Source of the DNA: Daedaleopsis sinensis
Taxonomy: Eukaryota > Basidiomycota > Agaricomycetes > Polyporales > Polyporaceae
Reading direction: 5' to 3'
Length of the DNA: 64,000 nucleotides
NCBI GenBank assembly: GCA_033807695.1
Contig: CM066300.1
Location: 310,001 to 374,000, forward strand
Of the stretch, positions 1-10,324 are shown in pieces. A program made the position numbers and the translations under genes. The notes under the pieces are model-generated. The model was given only the letters and a program-made list of their open reading frames with translations, had not been told where the DNA came from and did no database searches. The stretch's first letter is position 1. Every line of letters starts with the position of its first letter.

Positions 1-3000
1 AGGTAGAAGCGATCTCCTGCAGATGGATGAACAAAGTGGATACGGCCTATGGCAAAGGACCTCTGTCTGGGGCTCCAGGTACGTGTTTTCTTATTCCATA
101 CAAAGCTCTCAGGAAAGTTCTGATACAGTATATTTCTAGCTTCGGGGTATGCTATATTGGCAGTGAACCATTCCGTCAATTGAGTCTTCTGCGAGCTCAC
201 TCGATCCACTACATCCTCAGCAATGTCTTCAGGGTCAAAGTACACAGTTTGTTCATTTTTCAGATGAACTGGCAAGCGGTATACTGCCGGAGACTCCTCA
301 TGCATAGACCACTCTTGCAAATGCCACATCGCTTCCGGAGGACCAATGTAACGCGCGTCAACATATTCACGGATTTCATCTGTTGGTCCCTGCTGCTGCT
401 CTTGACCCACCTCTACAGTAGCACGATCATGTCCCTTGTAAATATATTTATGTATATATTTCACCGCTTTCACTGATGCACATATCTCAACATTTATGTG
501 ACAGTTGAATGTCGCACAAAGATGGGGATTATACGGAACTACATCTTTGTTTGAGAAGACATTTCCCCTACTATCTGTAAATGTACGCCCATCCTCTGGG
601 CGGGCATATACCGGATAACCATCTTCACTCAAAGTAGTTTCTGCAACATATGGACGGGGAAAGCGTTTGGCACAGGGTGCATTGTCAGAGTCCTTGCACC
701 GTTGATCGCAAGGGCCATGAAGCATGCAACGGGTAATTGTATCATAGAGCAACGGTTGGGTAACAGGATCCGGAAGTTTCGCACACACAATACTGTCCAC
801 CATAGTCGCATCCCTGATCTTATATGGCTCTTTCAGAAATATAAGCAGATGTATATGCGGTAGGCCACGTTTCTGAAACTCAATGGTATAGACATCGGCA
901 GCTAACTCTCCAAAGAATCCATCTTTTATCATCTTCAACAACATCTGTTTCTTGAGATGAAACACTCTAGCCACAATGTCTGGACGGTCTGCGGGTTGTT
1001 GCTTGCGAGAAGGATCACCTCCGGCAAGCTTGAGTAATGCCTCTTCCACTTCTGGCCATCTCGGGTTCGCAGTCATAGTAAGAAAGATATCAGGTTTACG
1101 GAATCTCCGGCATATCGCCATAGAATCCTGAAATAGCTGATACATATGTCTACTACTACCTGGATGTGTGGATGGCAATATCACATTTTGACCCTGGTTA
1201 GCCAAATCAACACCTTCAGCATTTTGGTCAGCTGCATGGACAGCATCTACCAAACCCTGATACAAATCTGCACGGATTTGCTTTTGATTGTGGCGGATCC
1301 AAAATAGATTGCTTGCTTCGCATGACGCCCACGCATCGACCATATACTGTTGCAACAAACGGCCACCACGAAACAGATAGTCTACTTCATTATTTTGGAT
1401 ATGTCGAGGGTGTAGCACATATGCATAGTAGCATCGCTGAGAGACATTAGGTGCACGCACATTTCCATCTGGTCCAGCAACTGAAGAAATCGCTGTATGC
1501 CATCCCTGTTCAGCTCGAGGAAACAAAAGCACATAATGCAATGGTGCATATAAAGGGTTTAAATGACTAATGTATTTTAATCCTCCATCTTGCAAGTGCA
1601 AAACTATCTGACGGTGCTTATCGACATCTTCATTCTCTCCTGAGCCAGGGATAATGGCAGCAACCTCATCAGAAGTAGGCAGATTATAACGCCGCCCATC
1701 AGCAGATGGCTGTAGTACAATCCGTGCACTGAGCTGTCCGCGCTGTTCTGCTGGTTGTTCCATAAACCATTGATAAGCTGCCTTGTACAAAGGAACTAAT
1801 GGATTTTCCCTCATGAACATATCTTGTAGCTCTCGCATCGTGGTGGCGTTCAAAGTGCTGTATATATCAGATGTGCGTCTAGTTAATGCCATCTGAGAGT
1901 CATAAATATACAGCTGTGCATATTTTGCATTCCGCCCATCAGCATGTTGGGCTTGAAGCGGGCCCATACGATGATAGATGTTCCCTTGGATGATAAAAGA
2001 ATATGGACCTGGAACATCAAGAATACCCTGTCTTAATTTTGCTGCAGTCGATGTAAATGCAAATGCCACATTATACTTCCGTATATTTTTCAGAAACTCG
2101 CCTGACCGTGCATCAGTACCATCCATAAGATCCTTTAGTGGCTGCGGAGGTAGCCTTGGCAGAGGCAATGACACTTGACCCTGAAGACAACAGACACCAA
2201 ATCTCGGATTACGTTTTGAGCTACTGCTGAGCCGTTCATCAATAAAGTGTAGTGCTCCGCATTTACTGCAAACAACATTCATAGCACCAAGATTATGCCG
2301 AGAATTAGGCTCAGTGTAATTTCTTCGCCCTCGAGGCAGAGCACGTTGAGCAGCAGCAGCAGCGGCTTCAGCAGCTTGTTGAGCAGCTATTTGCTCATTC
2401 AATATACGCTGCGCTTCAGCATGTGCAGCCGTTTCAGCTGCCCGCCTAGCGGCTTGTTCTTCCTGCAAACGCAATCGAGCGGCTGCTACAGCTTCAGCTT
2501 CTATTCTCTGTTGGTCAATTCGCTCTTGGGCCTCTCTGTTACGCAAAGCAGCATGTGCCTGATGGGTACTACCACTTGACATTCCCTGAACCTGATTCGC
2601 ACCATGATGACCTGAATTGCCCTCGCTAATATTATTGCCATTAGATGTATGATCACTATTTCGCACCCCTCGATTTCGAACTCTCTCTGCATGGCGAGCA
2701 TTGAAATTAGCCATTAAACCTGCATTCCAATCACGACCATAAGCTTGAACAAATCTGGGACCTGATGAAGGTCCAGCCATAGGCTGCATCGGCTGATTCA
2801 CTGCTCTCGGATAAGCTGCATTTCCTACACCCAAATTTGATCCCCCTGGTTGCGCATTATTCCCCCCAAATGACTGCCCCATAGAAACTGGTTGAAAGGG
2901 AGGTTGTAACTGAAATCCATTGCCCAAATTGTATGAAGAAAAGCCACTAAGTCCGCCTGCATTTTCAGCTCTAAAATGCGGCTGGGGGGGAGGTATAGGA

Positions 3001-3044
3001 TTGATTGTATGCAAACGTTCGCGTCGAAGAGAAGGAGAAGTCAT
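1..3044 (-). CDS. Helitron Rep-helicase, N-terminal part (runs off the left edge)
   Basis: This is the replicase of a rolling-circle Helitron, which nicks and ligates single-stranded DNA. The minus-strand frame from the ATG at 3044 is open for 1014 codons to the window edge. The order is: a low-complexity Gln/Asn/Pro start, an Ala/Glu/Arg-rich helical stretch, a Cys zinc ribbon (CSKCG near 2265, then CC), and the Helitron_like_N domain. The HUH motif LPHIHLLIFL has its two His codons at 857-855 and 851-849. The paired-Tyr region KYIHKYIYKGHD is at about 425-475. The Pif1-type helicase half must lie left of position 1. The reading frame stays open upstream to a stop at 3209, and a ccttcag acceptor-like site near 3132 suggests that a 5' exon may be spliced on. 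The base composition is clearly more A+T rich than the neighbours. Intactness cannot be judged without the missing part. Confidence 0.93.
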   Translation of the reverse strand, partial: MTSPSLRRERLHTINPIPPPQPHFRAENAGGLSGFSSYNLGNGFQLQPPFQPVSMGQSFGGNNAQPGGSNLGVGNAAYPRAVNQPMQPMAGPSSGPRFVQAYGRDWNAGLMANFNARHAERVRNRGVRNSDHTSNGNNISEGNSGHHGANQVQGMSSGSTHQAHAALRNREAQERIDQQRIEAEAVAAARLRLQEEQAARRAAETAAHAEAQRILNEQIAAQQAAEAAAAAAQRALPRGRRNYTEPNSRHNLGAMNVVCSKCGALHFIDERLSSSSKRNPRFGVCCLQGQVSLPLPRLPPQPLKDLMDGTDARSGEFLKNIRKYNVAFAFTSTAAKLRQGILDVPGPYSFIIQGNIYHRMGPLQAQHADGRNAKYAQLYIYDSQMALTRRTSDIYSTLNATTMRELQDMFMRENPLVPLYKAAYQWFMEQPAEQRGQLSARIVLQPSADGRRYNLPTSDEVAAIIPGSGENEDVDKHRQIVLHLQDGGLKYISHLNPLYAPLHYVLLFPRAEQGWHTAISSVAGPDGNVRAPNVSQRCYYAYVLHPRHIQNNEVDYLFRGGRLLQQYMVDAWASCEASNLFWIRHNQKQIRADLYQGLVDAVHAADQNAEGVDLANQGQNVILPSTHPGSSRHMYQLFQDSMAICRRFRKPDIFLTMTANPRWPEVEEALLKLAGGDPSRKQQPADRPDIVARVFHLKKQMLLKMIKDGFFGELAADVYTIEFQKRGLPHIHLLIFLKEPYKIRDATMVDSIVCAKLPDPVTQPLLYDTITRCMLHGPCDQRCKDSDNAPCAKRFPRPYVAETTLSEDGYPVYARPEDGRTFTDSRGNVFSNKDVVPYNPHLCATFNCHINVEICASVKAVKYIHKYIYKGHDRATVEVGQEQQQGPTDEIREYVDARYIGPPEAMWHLQEWSMHEESPAVYRLPVHLKNEQTVYFDPEDIAEDVVDRVSSQKTQLTEWFTANIAYPEARNILYQNFPESFVWNKKTRTWSPRQRSFAIGRIHFVHPSAGDRFY

Positions 3045-3315
3045 CGAATTAAGTCGATTATCTCTCTCATTTGCCCTCTCTGCTGCCCGATCACGCTCAG
3101 GGGTCCGTCTATAGTATGTTAGATTAGCTTGACTGAAGGGAAAGATAAGTAATCCAAACCTACGGGGACTGCGGAGGTGAAGGGTTATTTGTATTTTGAT
3201 TTGAATTCATTGTTGAGGTTTAACTGTAAGAGATATAAATAAAAGTAACAGGTCAGACAACAGACATGTTTTCACTTACCGGGATGTGAAGGGAGAGTAT
3301 GTGAAGCTGTGAGAT

Positions 3316-3577
3316 AACACAATAGTATAGACCTAGTAGAGCAGCGGATTGCTGAAGAAAACATTAGAAAAGCGGACTTAGTTGATTAGAATCCATCACT
3401 TACTGATTTTGGTAGCTGCTGTGCAGGGCAGAAGCCGTGGGAACACAGTAGTATAGACCCAGTAGAGCAGCAGAGTGCTGAAGGATACATTAGAACCATT
3501 AGAAAAGCGGAGTTACTTGATTAGAAACCCTCACTTACTAATTGTGGTAGCTGCTGTGCAGAGGAGAAGCCGCGGGA
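3316..3577. repeat. Two tandem copies of a 126-bp unit in the Helitron 5' flank
   Basis: Unit 1 (3316-3441) and unit 2 (3442-3577) both start aacacARTAGTATAGACC and both end near gtagctgctgtgcag. Unit 2 has a few extra bases. Read on the minus strand, each copy carries a GTAAGT splice-donor consensus (near 3400 and 3535). More GTAAGT sites occur on the same strand near 3282 and 3655. The block lies directly upstream of the Helitron reading frame, so it may be a duplicated 5' exon-intron segment or a subterminal repeat of the element. Confidence 0.75.
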
Positions 3578-5034
3578 ACAACAGGAACAACGGACTATAA
3601 CCGGGATCATCAACTGCAGTTCTAGATCAATAAGCCAAGCCCACTTACCGGATCCTGTGGTTTGAATTGATGTTGAACGGATGGGATCAAATGTAGTTGA
3701 TGTGATCAATGATGTAGCTTAAACTGGGGTAAGCACCCATTATAAACTTATTTAGTGCACACCATCAAACTCACAGCGAATGCGGCCGGGTCTTCTCCCA
3801 TGTAGTAGGCAGACCGGGCCGGTTAGACGCCCATTGACCGGCCGCGCATGAGGCGTGAAAAGTGGTGTCCACTATATCGCGTTTTGGCACAGGCTCCCCT
3901 TGCGCGTTATTTCGGGACTGCGCACATTTCCGCAGCTTTCCTCTCCCTCTATGGGCATTCACCAGGAGCTACTATAAGAGCGATTCTTAGGTACAGGCTA
4001 TAGTAAGCCTTATTTTTGTGTGCAATTAGACTCTATAAAAGTATCTAATAACATGCTAATGAACTTCTTCGTTACTTCAATAACTTAGCGAAGGAGCGCC
4101 TCGCAAGCTCGGCGGAGATGGTCGGCGCTTAGGGAGGCGGCCTCGCAAGCTCGGCGCGCCTAAACTGGGGCCTCGCAGGCTCGGCGGGGCACATGGCAGC
4201 CACATGGCACCACGTGGGCGCCATGTGCTTCGCACATGGCAAAAAAACACCCTCGTCCCATTCTTTATAGATCCCTTCTGCCAATGCTGACCTCATCCAT
4301 TCCAGATTCATACCGTGCAAAGATATGCTGCCCTCATACTTATGTCCCTCTTAAGGCCTGAGGCCTGAAGCCCGAGGCGAAGTAGTTAGTTGCAGGTAAG
4401 TAGACTGCAATCTGCAGATCGTAGCGCTCATCTATCACCCAACCGGAGTTGCTTGCAACACATACATCAGCAAAATCGCACATCATGTTACGGGACTTAC
4501 AGAAACTTACATCTTATAGAGCAAGTTTGAAGTTGCGAAAGTGTGGCTTATAGAATGTTAGATCAAGTTACTGAACTTACGGACCTTGCGGTACTAAGCT
4601 ATACTAAGCGCCGCCCCACTACTACCTCATCTGTTGGCCATCATAAGTATGCCGAACGTAGAACACCCTCATTGGTAGGTATATGTGTGCGTAGCTCATA
4701 TAGCTACAGCCTCCTGAGGATACTTAGTACTACTAGGAAGCATTGATACTTGGAACGGGTAAGTGGCGGTTAAGCGCTTGATAATGCTTGCCCTAAACAT
4801 TCCCGGCGATCCCCGTGATGTTGACGCCAGTGTGGCACTTGAACGTTTGAACGTTTGAACATTTTTCAACTCCCCGTTCCGCATATCCTCTGTCGCTGTT
4901 AACTGTGCTCGACTCAGCTGGCTCTACTCTGCAAGTGCTCTACTGCTCTAGCCTTTTCACCTGTTACTCTGTCGACTATCTAACTTGAGCTTGACGCCTC
5001 ACTGGCAGCTTCCCTCTCTTCGCTCCGCTGCCTC
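3578..5034. other. Non-coding flank between the Helitron and the MRD1 relic
   Basis: I see no convincing gene here. The stretch 4085-4240 is GC-rich and contains three near-identical copies of cctcgcaRgctcggcg, starting at 4099, 4141 and 4171. It also has a self-complementary catg-rich segment around 4190-4240. The Helitron 5' end (an expected TC terminus reading on the minus strand) probably falls between 3740 and 4400, but I could not fix it. From 4440 onward the sequence resembles other spacer DNA in the window, including one arm of a dispersed inverted repeat. Confidence 0.5.
4463..4493 (+). repeat. Dispersed 31-bp inverted repeat, left arm
   Basis: These 31 bases match the reverse complement of 19066-19096 at 30 of 31 positions. 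The core is tacatcagcaaaatcgcac. The two arms are 14.6 kb apart and bracket both the MRD1 relic and the Gypsy element. The similarity does not extend clearly beyond the 31 bases, except for a shared tendency to carry gttac/acttac words. Confidence 0.75.
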
Positions 5035-5205
5035 TCAAGCTCGCTGTTGCCGAGACACGCACGTCATCCAAGAGACAAAAACCTTCCTCGAGCAGCATGG
5101 CGTTGAACTCTCAGTACTCGACACAGTGGGCTCGCGTTGACCACCACGATCTGACCGCATCATTCTAGTCAAGAACATCTCATACGGCACATCTGCTGCT
5201 GACGT
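5035..5205 (+). pseudogene. MRD1-like gene relic, 5' piece (cut by the Gypsy insertion)
   Basis: MRD1 (RBM19 in animals) is a multi-RRM nucleolar protein needed for 18S pre-rRNA processing. In one frame this stretch reads as the linker and the start of an RRM: HVIQETKTFLEQHGVELSVL, then a stop, then IILVKNISYGTSAADV. The frame breaks at the last codon and resumes after the right LTR as RALFEDHGELRRVL, so the retrotransposon landed inside the RRM. A 2-base insertion in gagacacgcacgtc and the in-frame TGA near 5138 show that this copy was already, or has become, non-functional. Only a fragment of the gene is present: the first RRMs are not found to the left. Confidence 0.75.
5202..5205. repeat. 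Target-site duplication ACGT, left copy
   Basis: The four bases ACGT directly before the left LTR are repeated directly after the right LTR (17898-17901). The MRD1 reading frame continues across this duplicated site once the element is removed, which confirms both element boundaries. Confidence 0.8.
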
Positions 5206-6112
5206 TGATGGGGTAACTCTGGGTCGCTGGGCGAAACACACACCCAAACGAGCACGAGATCAGCTACCTAGTAGGGTGCGAGGTGGAGGACAGGTTCCCG
5301 GTGTAGTCGCTCTTCTTCACGTAGCCCGTCGACGATAGACAAGGAAGTTGAGCAACTTCAGACGGAAGTCAAGCAACTTCCGTGGGTGAGGCTAGTCTGC
5401 AAGAGGAGGTTTGAAGACGGACGGTCTTCAATTGAGTGTCGACTAGATGATTCTTGGACTCGGACTCGATCTCTGGAGCTACTGCGCTGCTTTGCTGGGC
5501 CGCAATCCCGCTGACTTATATACTGTACAAATCGTCACCAAATAAACTACAACTATCCTACCAATCGTCCAATCATAGGAAACCCTGCTCCTCCCACGCT
5601 CACGTCGCGATCCTCCTCTCCTGAACCCCTACGGCGCACTCCGGTGGTTAGGTAGGTGTTTGCACCGAGCCTATCACGTCGCCGCTCGACTTGCATCCGC
5701 GGTCACGAGAGCGCTTAGTCTTGTGGCGCGTCACCACGTGATCGCGTCTGAAGTCCATCCGCTCGTCTTCATAGGCCTCGGAAGGCCGTCCCCCTCACTC
5801 CCTTGTCTTCCGGGCCTCTTCCGACGACCTTCGTACCAATTACTGGACTCCGTGGCGGTCGCCTAGACCAGGCCCTCGATCGATCGCCTCCTCTGTCCTG
5901 GCTAGAGCTCTGGCGACCTCGGTCAGCCGCCGGCAGCTCGGCATCGGCTCCTTCGACCCTTGGAATGGCATGTCTCCGTACTCGCTCCTTCGGTAGTCGC
6001 TCGCCTTCCTTGTGAAGCCGCTCGTCTTCATACTGCGTGAATTGACTGACGGGCGCGAATAGTGATGTGCTGCGTGGTGTTTCCGGGGCCTAGCTGGTCC
6101 TGAGGCTCATCA
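5206..6112 (-). repeat. Left LTR (3' LTR of the element)
   Basis: This 907-bp long terminal repeat is bounded by TG...CA. It is the downstream LTR because gag-pol read on the minus strand. It contains a minus-strand TATATAAG at 5525-5518 and a short dyad, ggaagtcaagcaacttcc, near 5367. The small open frames inside it are identical in both LTR copies, as expected for a repeat, and are not genes. Confidence 0.95.
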
Positions 6113-6122
6113 CCTCCCCCCC
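6113..6122 (-). promoter_or_regulatory. Polypurine tract adjoining the 3' LTR
   Basis: On the minus strand the sequence directly upstream of the 3' LTR is GTGGGGGGGAGG, an all-purine run that would prime plus-strand DNA synthesis during reverse transcription. The position immediately against the LTR boundary is diagnostic. An identical 14-base version, cctcccccccactt on the plus strand, recurs at 10325-10338. Confidence 0.85.
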
Positions 6123-6153
6123 ACTTGCATTCGAACCGTCCTCGGTTTGTGCG

Positions 6154-6160
6154 TATATAA
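6154..6160 (+). promoter_or_regulatory. TATA box for the first antisense cassette gene
   Basis: TATATAA lies 37 bases before the ATG at 6197 and just inside the 3' LTR boundary, on the strand opposite to gag-pol. Similar TATA-like words precede the other two cassette genes: TATAAA at 6782-6787 (43 bases before the ATG) and TTAATAAA at 7585-7592. This suggests that each gene is transcribed from its own promoter. The assignment rests on sequence and spacing only. Confidence 0.6.
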
Positions 6161-6196
6161 ACTCCCTCGTTCCATCCTCGGTTTTCATCCTTCGCA

Positions 6197-6767
6197 ATGT
6201 CTGCCTTCATCTTCCTCAACGTCCCCATCCTCACGGAGACTGTCCGTCAGCTTGAAGTCGCGATCTCTGAGTTCGAGGCTCTTGCTGCCGCTCGTACTGA
6301 AGAGGACGTTGGAATCATCTACGATTCTTACGACCATATCGCTGAACTGGTGGTACGTCGTCCTCCTTCCGCGTGTAGGCCCTCGTCTTCGTGGCTGACT
6401 GTCTTCATGGCAGGACACTTTGATCACCTTGGGGGACGATGGCGAGGTTGCCGCGGACTTCGTGAAACGGACCGAGAATACGATCACCGAGGGCTGGCCT
6501 GCCTTGGCTGACCGTCAGCTCTTCCTTTTCCAAGAGCTTGTCGCCCGGTCCCGTCGATGCGCTCGTCGGGCCGACCTCGATGCTCGTCGCATTGCCTGTC
6601 AGCAGCGGCTCCGGAAGCAACTCTGCGCGCGCCGCGTCCTCAATCGCGCCGGAGGATCCTTGATCACGGAGTCTATTCTGGTTGATGCCCGGATCCGGAA
6701 GGTCGAAAAGGAAATGGAGGAGATAGATCAGGAGTTTGCCAGCCTCCGAGAGGACATCCACTTTTGA
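6197..6767 (+). CDS. Retrotransposon antisense cassette gene 1 (169 aa, unknown)
   Basis: The exons are 6197-6352 and 6414-6767, with a phase-0 intron (gtacgt...ggcag, 61 bp). The product is a small, charged, mostly helical protein. It starts MSAFIFLNVPILTETVRQL, has an Arg-rich middle, and ends in a Glu/Lys-rich segment likely to form a coiled coil (VEKEMEEIDQEFASL). I recognise no domain. It is encoded inside the Gypsy element, antisense to gag-pol and first in a head-to-tail trio with the genes at 6830 and 7658. The presence of a proper intron, stop and upstream TATA argues against a chance antisense frame. It could be a captured host gene or an element-specific accessory protein. Confidence 0.7.
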
Positions 6768-6829
6768 GTAGCCGCGTGTCGTATAAAGCCGCTGTAACTG
6801 CCTTCGAAGTTCATCAACTTCCATTTTTC

Positions 6830-7484
6830 ATGTCGTCGACCGTCCTCCCGCGTACGCTCGCCCTCCAAGTCAGCTCGCACCGCGAGTTGGCCCTTGAACT
6901 CCTCTCCCCGCTTCGTGCGCACATTGTTGAGCAAATCGAGTTCTTCGAGACGGTATCCGTCGACCACGGCTGTCCCCGCGTTGTGTATGAACACGCGCTT
7001 TCCCGTTTAGGACAACTTTTGGTGAGCTTCTCGGCCTGATGCTTCTCGCCCTTGATTGACACCTTCCCAGTATGGTTGGAGTATGCTTCATGACGGCCTT
7101 CTCGTCGGCGTTTCCGACCTACTTGCCCGCGTGTCCGTCGCCATCGACCAGTGTTTCTTCTCCAACGGCCTTGAGGCGTTCCTTGTCGACCTGGTCCAGA
7201 CGCACCGCCTGCCGTACCGCCTCCACTTCCTGGACTCAGTGCATGCCACTCTGCAACACGAACTTCAACTCCTGGAGGTCATGCGCGACCTGGCGCGCGA
7301 CGACCGGTACCGCGTTCATTTTTCGGAAGTACTCGCGCGTCTGGAATTGGTCGCCGCTGAACTGCGCGGGGTGCGTATTGAGCAGTCCGCCCTCCACGCG
7401 GCCATCAAGAAGCTGGAAAGGTCGCCGTCCTCTCTGTCAGACGAGGATGAAGTCTTCGGTTCTATTCCTTTGATGTGCGACTGA
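6830..7484 (+). CDS. Retrotransposon antisense cassette gene 2 (201 aa, unknown)
   Basis: The exons are 6830-7021 and 7071-7484, joined by a 49-bp phase-0 intron (gtgagc...tcccag). The start is MSSTVLPRTLALQVSS and the end is an acidic Ser/Asp/Glu tail. The body is rich in Leu, Glu and Arg with long predicted helices (HATLQHELQLLEVMRDL), so it is probably another coiled-coil protein. Its size, architecture and intron position resemble those of the gene at 6197, and the two may be diverged duplicates. No enzymatic motif is visible. It starts only 62 bases after the previous stop, with TATAAA in between. Confidence 0.7.
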
Positions 7485-7657
7485 TTGGGGCCGTCCTCGA
7501 TCGCCGTCGCGCGGAGAGCGCTTAGATTACCGCATTTGGACGTTGTACTTCACGGTTCCCTTCACGTTCTTCTGACTGTCGCCCTTAATAAACGTTTTGG
7601 CCTTCTGGTTGTCCGCCTTCGTGCATTCTCCTCTCGTCTTCTCATCCATCGCCCACC

Positions 7658-9921
7658 ATGTCCGCTTCCAACCGTCGCTCGTCTTCCAACGTCGCCGCCA
7701 CTCGCTCGTCTTCCGATGCTCCTCGGCGACCGATCCCCAAGGAGCTGTTCAAGTGGCTCCCGTTGCAATTCACGCGTGAATCCGATCGACTTGGCTGTGA
7801 GGAGCCCGTTCCTACTACGCCTGACGAGCTTCGCGATCAGGACGCCGCTCCGCTGACGATCAGCGACTTCCGGGCGATCTTGGAAGAGTACACCGACGAC
7901 CAGCTCGCTACGTTCTCATATGGCACGTTCAAGGCCATGTTTGATCGTATCGTCATGGCTCTGGTACGCCGTCCCGGCCTTCCAAGTCTTGTCTCGCTGA
8001 CACATTCCTTTTTCGCAGCACCGTCTCGTCCCGGAGTGGAATTGGTACCTGGATCCCCTGCTCCTCGCCGCGCTCCCGACGTTCGAGTTTTACGCGCCGC
8101 CCTCCCTGGTCTCGGAGTTCTTTCGCTCGTACGCGCTGACTTCTCGCCGGTTGCGGCTGTTCGCGGTTTCGAGCACCGTAGCGGAGTCCCCCCTGGAGAT
8201 CGACATCGCCTTCCAGGCTCACCGCCTTCGGCTGGGCTTCTTCGAGCGTAAGTACTTACGTTCTTCGCCCTCACTGTTGCTTGACTAAGACCGCTCCTCC
8301 TTGCAGTGAACTGGTACCACGAGATCATCCAGCCACGCTGGATGGAGGTCGCCGATTACCCGCCCGACATGCGCGCCTCTCGGGAAACCATCGACACTCG
8401 CGTCGACCAGTTCTTGCCTCTGCTGTCCGGCATGCGTTACGTCCCGGTCCTCGACAAGAAGCGTCTCACGAGGATACTCGTCACACGCCCCACTTCCTCG
8501 TCAACCGCGCCTTCGTCTGACCCCGATGCCCTTCCTGGCGACGCCTTCCTGGCTGCGATGGTCACTGGTGTCGAGTACGTTCCGGAAGAGGAAGCTTCGG
8601 ACGACGAGCCTCTGGCCGACACTGCCCAGCGCGACTCTCCTCGTCGTTTCCGCACACGCTCCCCCCTCTCGCCTGACCAACCTCCTCCTCCTCCGCTGTC
8701 TCAGCTGCCGCTGAAGAGGAAGAAGACGCCCCTCTTCTTCAGCACCGATGAGAGCGAGCCGCCCAAGAAGCCCGTCGACAAGGGAAAGCGTAAGGCGGTT
8801 TCTCCTCCCGCGGACGATTCCGACCGCGATGCCGAGGGCGAGGTCGACGATGAAGGCGAAGAAGAAGTCGACCAACTCGAGGAGGAGGAGCCTCCTAAGA
8901 AGAAGTCCCGCACCTCGCCCCGCAAACGTCCGCCTCCCGTCGTCGAGTTGTCGCCTAGGGTCAAGAAGCGCGACAAGAAGCCTCCTTCCACTCGCCAAGG
9001 TTCCGTGGAGTTGTCCAGCGCCGTGCAGATCGAGGGCGACTGCGACGAGTGCCGTCGCGCCGGGGTCACTTGCAGACGTCCGGACCCTTCCGCGTTCCGC
9101 TGCAACTTCTGCAAGAAGAAGGGGAAAAGCTTCTCTTGCGCGTACGACCACCTGAGTGTCCAGGGGACGGTCAAAGGTCAGTACCTTCCCCCTACTTCTC
9201 TTGGTCTTCTTGCTGACTTCTTGTCTTTTTTCTAGTGCACGCCCGTATCGGCGCGATGTACAACGGCGTCGGGTTTTCCTTCCGGGAACCCTCGCAGCTG
9301 CCGCCCGCCGACCGTCTTCTCGCCGTCGACTTCGTCCGCCAGTTCGAGAGGAACTCGCACAAATTCCTCTCCGTCGACAAGGCCGCGCTCCAGGAGTGTC
9401 TTCGTCCGAAGACCATCCGGAAGGACACCCCCGTCTACCCGTACCCGGAGGGTCCTACGCGTTATCCTTCGCTCGACGAGAAGGGCCGCCTGCTCGAGGA
9501 CTATGGCAACAGCAAGGCCGAACCCGACGACTCTACGCCGCCTCCTCGTTCGTCTCGCGCTTCTGGCAGCGTCAAGAAGGAGAAGACGAGCCCCACCAAG
9601 TCGACTTCCCAACCGGCGACGCCCCTCAAGATCTCGATCAAGTCCTCATCTTCCAAGCGCAAGTCGCCGGAGCCGGTCAGCTTCTCGCCGGAGGTCGTCG
9701 CGAAGGTCAACCATCTTCGCTCGCAGGTCAGCCTCGCACGCGCGCGCATCGTCGAGGACTTGGTGTCCATTCGGCAGCTTTCCCGCCGCGAGACTCGACA
9801 GACCCAGCTCGATTTTGGCGTGAAGATCGAAGGGTGCGACGACGTGCGGTCCTTCAAGGACTTGGTGGCGTCCAATGGCTATCGTGAGGATCTCCTCGAG
9901 CTTCTTCGCAATGCCGAGTAG
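7658..9921 (+). CDS. Retrotransposon antisense cassette gene 3: Zn2Cys6-type cysteine cluster protein (696 aa)
   Basis: There are four exons: 7658-7963, 8019-8247, 8307-9176 and 9236-9921. All junctions have GT-AG ends and keep frame. The N-terminal 250 residues form a Trp/Tyr/Pro-containing globular region (HRLVPEWNWYLDPLLLAALP). The middle is highly charged with several Lys/Arg clusters that could be nuclear signals (KRKK, KGKRK, PPKKKS). A cysteine cluster follows at residues 424, 427, 434, 444, 447 and 456, with spacing C-x2-C-x6-C-x9-C-x2-C-x8-C. That fits the fungal Zn(II)2Cys6 consensus, including basic residues after Cys2. The C-terminus has a Ser/Lys linker and a helical, likely coiled-coil segment. 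A sequence-specific DNA-binding or nucleic-acid role is the natural inference. The cluster is internal, which is unusual for classical Zn2Cys6 factors. Confidence 0.75.
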
Positions 9922-10324
9922 GGACTTCTTCGACGCGCGCGCGTCCACGGACTTCTTGTTATTAGCTTTTCTTGTCATCTCCTGCTTGGTCGTCGTCTCG
10001 TCCTGTCGTCGCGCGGCTCGCGCTGTCTTGTTTTCTGTTTTTCGCATATATCTCCTCTGCTCGTCTCTGTCTCCCGCGGACTAGTCTCTCCGTCTCCCTC
10101 CTGTCGCTCTGGGCTTTGTAATGTCTCCTTCTGGTTTTCTTTCCCGTATCCCGTCGCGCTCAGCTTCTGTTGTCCGTCTTAATCTGTACTGTATCTAGTA
10201 TCCCGAATGTATCGCATCGCCTTCTGCTCTTCTTCTTGTGTGATCTCCGAGATGACCGACGCGCGAAGCGCCTCTTGAAGCGCTCTTCGGCCTGTAGAGG
10301 AATTGACTTCCGTAGTCAAGCGAC

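Noticed and set aside
27..476. Plus-strand open frame of 149 codons over the Helitron
   Set aside because: It is antisense to the long Rep frame that carries the paired-Tyr motif, has no domain, and is a shadow.
5660..6031. Open frames inside the left LTR (and identical ones in the right LTR)
   Set aside because: They are short, occur in both LTR copies, and have no domain. They are explained by repeat DNA.
8501..9174. Minus-strand frames of 216 and 157 codons under the Zn-cluster gene
   Set aside because: Their composition is the reverse complement of acidic/basic repeats. The plus-strand exons have splice sites and a Cys cluster, so the minus frames are shadows.
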